NCBI GenBank assembly: GCA_963800415.1
Contig: CAWDBS010000074.1
Span: 62,001 to 126,000, forward strand
Direction of reading: 5' to 3'
Length of the DNA: 64,000 bases
DNA from: Palsa-504 sp963800415
GTDB taxonomy: Bacteria; Actinomycetota; Actinomycetes; Streptosporangiales; Streptosporangiaceae
Shown piece after piece: positions 59,116 through 64,000 of the stretch. The notes under the pieces were generated by a model. It did not search any database and was not told the origin of the DNA. It saw nothing but the letters and a program-made list of their open reading frames with translations. Every line of letters starts with the position of its first letter. Position 1 is the first letter of the stretch. The translations under genes and the position numbers were made by a program.

Positions 59116-61971
59116 CTAGATGTCGAGGAGCTTCTTGAGGAACTGGCCGGTGTAGCTTTCCTCGACGGCGGCAATGTGCTCGGGCGGCCCGACCGCGACA
59201 ACCGCGCCGCCGCCCGCGCCACCCTCGGGCCCTAGGTCGATGACCCAGTCGGCGGTCTTGATGACATCGAGGTTGTGCTCGATCACGATGACCGTGTTGC
59301 CGGTCTCGACCAGCCGGGTGAGCACGCCGAGCAGCTTGCGGATGTCCTCGAAGTGCAGGCCGGTGGTCGGCTCGTCGAGAACGTAGATGGTCCGGCCGGT
59401 GGCACGGCGCTGCAGTTCCGAGGCGAGCTTGACCCGCTGGGCCTCGCCGCCGGACAGGGTGGGTGCGGGCTGCCCCAGCCGGACGTAACCGAGACCCACG
59501 TCGACCAGCGTCTTCAGGTGCCGGTGGATGGCCGGCACCGGCTCGAAGAACTCGGCCGCCTCCTCGATCGGCATGTCGAGGACCTCGGCGATCGTCTTTC
59601 CCTTGTAGTGCACCTGCAGGGTGTCGGTGTTGTACCTGGCGCCGTGGCAGACCTCGCACGGCACGTAGACGTCGGGCAGGAACTGCATCTCGATCTTGAT
59701 TGTGCCGTCGCCCGAGCAGGCCTCGCACCGGCCGCCCTTCACGTTGAAGGAGAACCGGCCCGGCTGGTAGCCGCGGATCTTGGCTTCGGTGGTCGCCGCG
59801 AACAGCTTCCTGACGTGGTCGAACACGCCGGTGTAGGTGGCCGGGTTGGACCGGGGGGTGCGCCCGATCGGACCTTGATCAACGTGGACCACCTTGTCCA
59901 GGTGCTGGATGCCGGTGATCCTGGTGTGCTTGCCCGGCACCGTCCGCGCGCCGTTCAGCTCGCGGGCCAGGGCCTTGTACAAGATGTCGTTGACCAGCGT
60001 CGACTTGCCCGAACCCGACACCCCCGTCACGGCCACCAGGCAGCCGAGCGGGAACGCCACGTCCACCCCGCGCAGGTTGTGCTCGCTCGCCCCCTTGACC
60101 ACGACATCGCGGTTCTTGCTGCGCGGCCGCCGGGTGGCCGGCACCGGGATGGACTCCCGCCCGGACAGGTACGCCCCGGTCAGCGACTCCGGGTTGGCCA
60201 GCAGCTCGGCGACCGTGCCGGAGACCACGATGTTGCCACCGTGCTCCCCCGCCCGCGGCCCGATGTCCACCACCCAGTCCGCGGCCCGGATCGTGTCCTC
60301 ATCATGTTCCACGACGATCAGCGTGTTACCCAGGTTGCGCAGCCGCAGCAGCGTCTCGAGCAGCCGGTGGTTGTCCCGCTGGTGCAGCCCGATGGACGGC
60401 TCGTCCAGTACGTAGAGCACCCCGACCAGGCCGGAGCCGATCTGGGTAGCGAGCCTGATTCGCTGCGCCTCGCCGCCGGCTAGCGTGGCCGAGGCCCGGT
60501 CCAGGGTCAGGTAGTCCAGCCCGACGTCGAGCAGGAAACCCATCCTCGCGTTGACTTCTTTCACGATCCGCTGGGCGATCTGCTGGTCCCGGTCGGATAG
60601 CTCCAGGGTGAGCAGGAGCTTGGCCAGCTCGCCGACCGGCAGCGCGCACAGCTCGGCGATCGACCGGCCGTCCACCGTCACCGCCAGCGACACCGGCTTG
60701 AGCCGGGCGCCGTGGCAGGACGGGCACGGCACCTCGCGCATGTACCCGGCGAACTTCTCGCGGCTCGAGTCCGACTCCGCCTCGGCGTGCCGCCGCTCCA
60801 CCCACGGGATCACACCCTCGAACGTCGTGTAATACGAGCGCTCCCGGCCGTACCGGTTCTTGTACCGGACGTGTACCTGCAGGTCGTAGCCGCGCAACAG
60901 CGCCTGCCTGGCCTTGGCCGGCAGCTTCGCCCACGGCGTGTCCATCCGGAACCCGAGCGTCTCGCCGAGGGCCTGGATCAGCCGGACGAAGTAGTCGCTG
61001 ATGTGGCCGCCGCTCCACGGCGCGATCGCGCCCTCGTCAAGCGACTTGGACTCATCCGGGACGATCAGCTCCGGGTCGACCTCAAGCCGGGTGCCGAGCC
61101 CGGTGCAGTCGGGGCAAGCTCCCCACGGCGAGTTGAACGAGAACGAGCGTGGCTCGAGCTCGTCGAAGGACAGGTCGTCGTACAGGCACGCCAGGTGCTC
61201 GGAGTACATCCGCTCGCGGTGCGGGTCGTTCTCCGGCAGGTCGACGAAGTTGAGCACCACCACCCCGCCGGACAGGCCGAGCGCGGTCTCCACCGAGTCG
61301 GTCAGCCTGCGCCGCGCGGAGTCCTTCACCGCGAGCCGGTCGACGACCACCTCGATGTCGTGCTTCTCGTACTTCTTCAGCGCCGGCAGCTGGCCGGTCA
61401 GCGCCTCGTCCAGGCGCACGATCGTGCCGTCCACGCGGGCCCGGGAGTACCCCTTAGTCTGCAGCTCCCTGAGCAGCTCGCCGTATTCGCCCTTGCGGCC
61501 GCGTACCACCGGGGCGAGTACCTGGAACCTGGTGCCCTCCTCCAGCTCGAGCACCCGGTCCACGATCTGCTGCGGGGTCTGCCGGGCGATCGGCCGACCG
61601 CAGATCGGGCAGTGCGGCCTGCCGATCCTGGCGTACAGCAGCCGCAGGTAGTCGTATACCTCGGTGATCGTGCCGACGGTCGAGCGCGGGTTCCGGCTCG
61701 CTGATTTCTGGTCAATGGACACCGCTGGGGAGAGTCCGTCGATGAAGTCCACGTCGGGCTTGTCCATCTGGCCGAGGAACTGGCGCGCGTAGGCGGACAG
61801 CGACTCGACGTACCGGCGCTGGCCCTCGGCGAAGATGGTGTCAAAGGCCAGGCTGGACTTGCCCGAACCGGACAGCCCGGTGAACACGATCATGGCGTCC
61901 CGCGGCAGGTCGAGCGAGACATCCTTAAGGTTGTGCTCGCGGGCGCCGCGAACGACGAGCCGGTCAGCCAC
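59116..61971 (-). CDS. uvrA: Excinuclease ABC subunit A
   Basis: The 951-residue damage-recognition ATPase of nucleotide excision repair. It starts at a GTG (61969-61971: VADRLVVRGAREHNLKDVSL), matching the usual UvrA N-terminus. Both ATPase modules are complete: GLSGSGKSSLAFDTIFAEGQ and GVSGSGKSTLVNDILY for Walker A, and two signatures (LAGGEAQRIRLA and LSGGEAQRVKLA). Zinc modules include CPICGRPI, CPDCTGLG, CPSCHGAR and CEACSGDG with CEVCHGARYN. No uvrB or uvrC is in the window. A possible upstream extension to 62073 lacks homology. Confidence 0.98.
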   Translation of the reverse strand: MADRLVVRGAREHNLKDVSLDLPRDAMIVFTGLSGSGKSSLAFDTIFAEGQRRYVESLSAYARQFLGQMDKPDVDFIDGLSPAVSIDQKSASRNPRSTVGTITEVYDYLRLLYARIGRPHCPICGRPIARQTPQQIVDRVLELEEGTRFQVLAPVVRGRKGEYGELLRELQTKGYSRARVDGTIVRLDEALTGQLPALKKYEKHDIEVVVDRLAVKDSARRRLTDSVETALGLSGGVVVLNFVDLPENDPHRERMYSEHLACLYDDLSFDELEPRSFSFNSPWGACPDCTGLGTRLEVDPELIVPDESKSLDEGAIAPWSGGHISDYFVRLIQALGETLGFRMDTPWAKLPAKARQALLRGYDLQVHVRYKNRYGRERSYYTTFEGVIPWVERRHAEAESDSSREKFAGYMREVPCPSCHGARLKPVSLAVTVDGRSIAELCALPVGELAKLLLTLELSDRDQQIAQRIVKEVNARMGFLLDVGLDYLTLDRASATLAGGEAQRIRLATQIGSGLVGVLYVLDEPSIGLHQRDNHRLLETLLRLRNLGNTLIVVEHDEDTIRAADWVVDIGPRAGEHGGNIVVSGTVAELLANPESLTGAYLSGRESIPVPATRRPRSKNRDVVVKGASEHNLRGVDVAFPLGCLVAVTGVSGSGKSTLVNDILYKALARELNGARTVPGKHTRITGIQHLDKVVHVDQGPIGRTPRSNPATYTGVFDHVRKLFAATTEAKIRGYQPGRFSFNVKGGRCEACSGDGTIKIEMQFLPDVYVPCEVCHGARYNTDTLQVHYKGKTIAEVLDMPIEEAAEFFEPVPAIHRHLKTLVDVGLGYVRLGQPAPTLSGGEAQRVKLASELQRRATGRTIYVLDEPTTGLHFEDIRKLLGVLTRLVETGNTVIVIEHNLDVIKTADWVIDLGPEGGAGGGAVVAVGPPEHIAAVEESYTGQFLKKLLDI

Positions 61972-62253
61972 TGCGCCTCTGCTCTCTTGGGCTCGGAAAG
62001 TAGGTGGACGGGTCGCTTGGCGATGGTAGCCGGGGGGTCTGACATTCTGGGGACTCCGCGTCCCGGGGGGCACAAGCGCCGCACCATTATGAGCGCTGGA
62101 TCAGCCGCCGTTATGCCCGCCCCCGCTACCCTCCACGATAGCGAAGGACGCCAGGATCCGTCGCGGGTCTCAGCCTGGCCCGCAATTCCATGGATGCGGC
62201 AGCGTAATGAAAAGAGAACAAGCAGGTTGCCACGTCCATTGCATCGGAGTGGG

Positions 62254-63228
62254 CTAGAAGTCAGCGGGGGTGCCGGCGCCTTGGCGGGTGGCTTTCCCGT
62301 AGAGGTAGCTGGCCGCGGCCAGGTCCTCAGCGGCCAGGCCGAGCGACTCGAACACGGTGATCTCGTCGTCATCGGCGCGCCCGGGAGCCGTCCCGGTGAG
62401 CAGCTCGCCGAGTTCGGCCCGGACCGGGTTGATCACGCCTTCGCCCTGGGCCAGCAGGAAGTCCCCGGCCTCGTGGCTGACCGACTCGCGGCTGTCCGCG
62501 AAGATAGCCGCCTCCGCCATCGTCGCGGTGTCGAGCTCCCTGGCCCCCGGCACGCACGCGCCGACCGCGTTCACGTGCGCGCCCGGGGCCAGCCAGTCGC
62601 GGCGCAGCACCGGGGCGGGGGAGGTGGTGGCGGTCACCACGATGCCCGCGCCGGCGACCGCGGCGGGCACGTCGTCATGCGCGCTGACCGGCTGGCCCAG
62701 CTCCCCGGCCAGCTCGGCGGCCACCTCGCGGGTCCGCGCCAGGTCGCGTCCGGCCAGCCGGATCCCGGTCAGCTCCCGGGTCGCGGCAATGGCGTGCGCG
62801 TGCGCCCGGCCCTGCACGCCGGCGCCGATGATGGCCAGTTCGGCGGTACCGGGGCGGGCCAGCAGGTCCGTGGCGACGGCGGAGGTGGCGGCGGTCCTGA
62901 TCTCGGTGACCGCGGACGCGTTGACCAGCGCCAGCGGCTCCCCGGTGCGCACGTCGAACAGCAGCACCCCGCCCTGGTGCGCGTCTTTGCCGATGGCCGG
63001 ATTGCCGGGCGTGATGCAGATCGCCTTCAGGCCGTACCCGGCGCCCGGCGAGTAGGCGGGCATCAGGGCCATGAAGCCCGCCGCGTCCCGCGGCCGGACG
63101 ATCGTCCGCAGCGGCTGCTGGATCTGGCCGCGGGCCAGCTCGGCCAGGGCCTCGCGGATGACATCGGCGCACTCGGTGTAGGTCAGCAGGTCGCGTACAT
63201 GGTGGCCGGACAGGACGAGTATCTTCAC
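62254..63228 (-). CDS. Ornithine cyclodeaminase/mu-crystallin family protein
   Basis: 324 residues, complete. The NAD-binding loop is IIGAGVQGRAHAHAI (about 135), preceded by EIRTAATSAVATDLLARPG (about 110), a signature of the family; the substrate Lys is in GLKAICITPGNP (about 67). VNAVGACVPGARELD closes the site. Members act as ornithine cyclodeaminase, alanine dehydrogenase, ketimine reductase or siderophore precursor synthases, and the sequence does not choose among them. ATG at 63228. It differs from the broken cyclodeaminase at 13.6 kb, so the genome still has one intact member. About 280 bases between it and uvrA hold no gene. Confidence 0.92.
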   Translation of the reverse strand: MKILVLSGHHVRDLLTYTECADVIREALAELARGQIQQPLRTIVRPRDAAGFMALMPAYSPGAGYGLKAICITPGNPAIGKDAHQGGVLLFDVRTGEPLALVNASAVTEIRTAATSAVATDLLARPGTAELAIIGAGVQGRAHAHAIAATRELTGIRLAGRDLARTREVAAELAGELGQPVSAHDDVPAAVAGAGIVVTATTSPAPVLRRDWLAPGAHVNAVGACVPGARELDTATMAEAAIFADSRESVSHEAGDFLLAQGEGVINPVRAELGELLTGTAPGRADDDEITVFESLGLAAEDLAAASYLYGKATRQGAGTPADF

Positions 63229-63321
63229 GAGGGCCTCCAGCCCGGGGTGGCGTTAACCACGAATGGCAATGCGGCGGAGCTGGCCGGAGATACCAGGTCC
63301 GTTCGGTATAGGGTCTTAAAA

Positions 63322-64000
63322 GTGACCTATACCGGAGACGTACGTGTCGGCGGCCCGGCCGACACTCGGGAGATCGACGGCCTGACGGTGACCAAGATCG
63401 CCGTGGGTCCCATGGACAATAACGCGTACCTGCTGCGCTGCGCGAGCACCGGCCAGGGCCTGCTGATCGACGCGGCCAACGAGCCGGGCCGGCTGATCGA
63501 GATGATCGGTGACACGCCGGTCGGCACGATCGTGACGACGCACCGGCATTTCGATCACTGGCAGGCGCTCCCGGAGGTGCAGAAGCACACCGGCGCGGAG
63601 GTGGTCGCGCATCCGGCCGACGCGGACGAGCTGCCCGTATCGGTGGGGCACCGCGCCGGGCACGGCGAGGTGCTGACCTTCGGCGACTGCGCCGTGTCCC
63701 TCATTCACCTGCGCGGGCACACGCCGGGCAGCCTTGCGGTCCTGTACGACGCGTGCGGCGAGCTGGCCGGCTCGCCGCACGTGTTCACCGGGGACTCGCT
63801 GTTCCCCGGCGGGGTAGGCAAAACCACGTTCTATGCAGCCTATATTAACGACGGCTACTCGGCAACCGTCACGGACCCGTTTACGCTGCTGCTCACCGAC
63901 GTGACCGAGCGCCTGTTCAACTGGCTGCCCGACGCGACGTGGGTGTATCCAGGCCACGGCAGGGACACCACGCTCGGGGCTGAACGACCGCACCTCGGTG
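63322..64000 (+). CDS. Metallo-beta-lactamase-fold hydrolase, 3' end outside the window
   Basis: The reading frame from GTG 63322 stays open to the window edge (226 codons). Metal ligands are in order: THRHFDHWQ (HxHxDH, about residues 73-79), His in LRGHTPGS (about 135), Asp in TGDSLFPGG (about 156) and His in YPGHGRDT (about 213). A HxHxDH/RGHTPGS/GDSLF pattern fits glyoxalase II-like and related hydrolases. It is divergent from the cyclodeaminase-family gene, with 93 bases between. Confidence 0.9.
   Translation, partial: MTYTGDVRVGGPADTREIDGLTVTKIAVGPMDNNAYLLRCASTGQGLLIDAANEPGRLIEMIGDTPVGTIVTTHRHFDHWQALPEVQKHTGAEVVAHPADADELPVSVGHRAGHGEVLTFGDCAVSLIHLRGHTPGSLAVLYDACGELAGSPHVFTGDSLFPGGVGKTTFYAAYINDGYSATVTDPFTLLLTDVTERLFNWLPDATWVYPGHGRDTTLGAERPHLG

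Noticed and set aside
1..64000. CRISPR arrays, tRNA or rRNA genes, insertion sequences, prophage
   Set aside because: No direct-repeat/spacer array, no tRNA T-loop or rRNA core sequence, and no transposase or integrase motif was seen.

Overview
The window is high-GC actinobacterial chromosome. Gene content points to a filamentous or Streptosporangiales-like actinomycete: glgC/glgM, a RamB-like regulator divergent from isocitrate lyase, SepH, DUF5999, DUF6412, DUF1707 and a type-A RNase P RNA. GTG and TTG starts and stop/start overlaps are common. The species assignment is inference from gene content; I could not search any database.

Layout: 1-6.7 kb holds a dehalogenase-like hydrolase (cut by the window edge), a MOSC/flavin/2Fe-2S fusion, glgM and glgC, a PerM-type membrane protein and an enoyl-CoA hydratase. 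6.7-10.4 kb is a compact electron-transfer operon (signal-anchored Ala/Pro-rich protein, ApbE, ferric-reductase-like heme membrane protein, NuoF-like flavoprotein, 3Fe-4S ferredoxin), followed by a secreted protein and a two-component system. 13.2-16 kb has a cyclodeaminase remnant beside an ammonia-lyase homologue whose MIO triad is changed, and a small zinc-finger protein. 16-29.4 kb carries membrane and PH-domain proteins, an acyl-CoA dehydrogenase, the ramB/aceA divergent pair with a perfect 23-bp palindrome, a glycosyltransferase, an MMPL/MarR pair, sepH and a PEBP lipoprotein. 29.6-39.3 kb is the irregular part: frame-broken genes (a disordered membrane protein, nei2, a Ser/Thr kinase), gene debris (ABC ATPase, SDR, TetR, hydrolase ends), tandem repeats, an AT-rich stretch, a secreted NlpC/P60 protein and the RNase P RNA gene. 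39.3-64 kb has a large Cys-rich secreted protein, the zinc-ribbon/phosphatase pair, a sulfite-oxidase-like molybdoenzyme, a DUF885 protein, YidC with DUF6412, a class-V aminotransferase, a heterodimeric ABC exporter, a NarL-type two-component system, a GT39 protein, DUF5999, uvrA, an intact cyclodeaminase-family enzyme and a metallo-beta-lactamase-fold protein running off the end.

A recurring feature is single-base frame breaks in genes that otherwise look conserved (sepH, nei2, the kinase, the molybdoenzyme, DUF885). Several sit in short G or C runs, and the kinase activation segment has three compensating ones. Residual sequencing indels are therefore a serious alternative to real decay, and I call these 'apparent' frameshifts throughout. 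True debris, where domains are physically missing, is separate: the cyclodeaminase at 13.6 kb, the ABC ATPase at 28.6 kb, the SDR at 34.7 kb and the TetR/hydrolase chimera at 38.3-38.7 kb.
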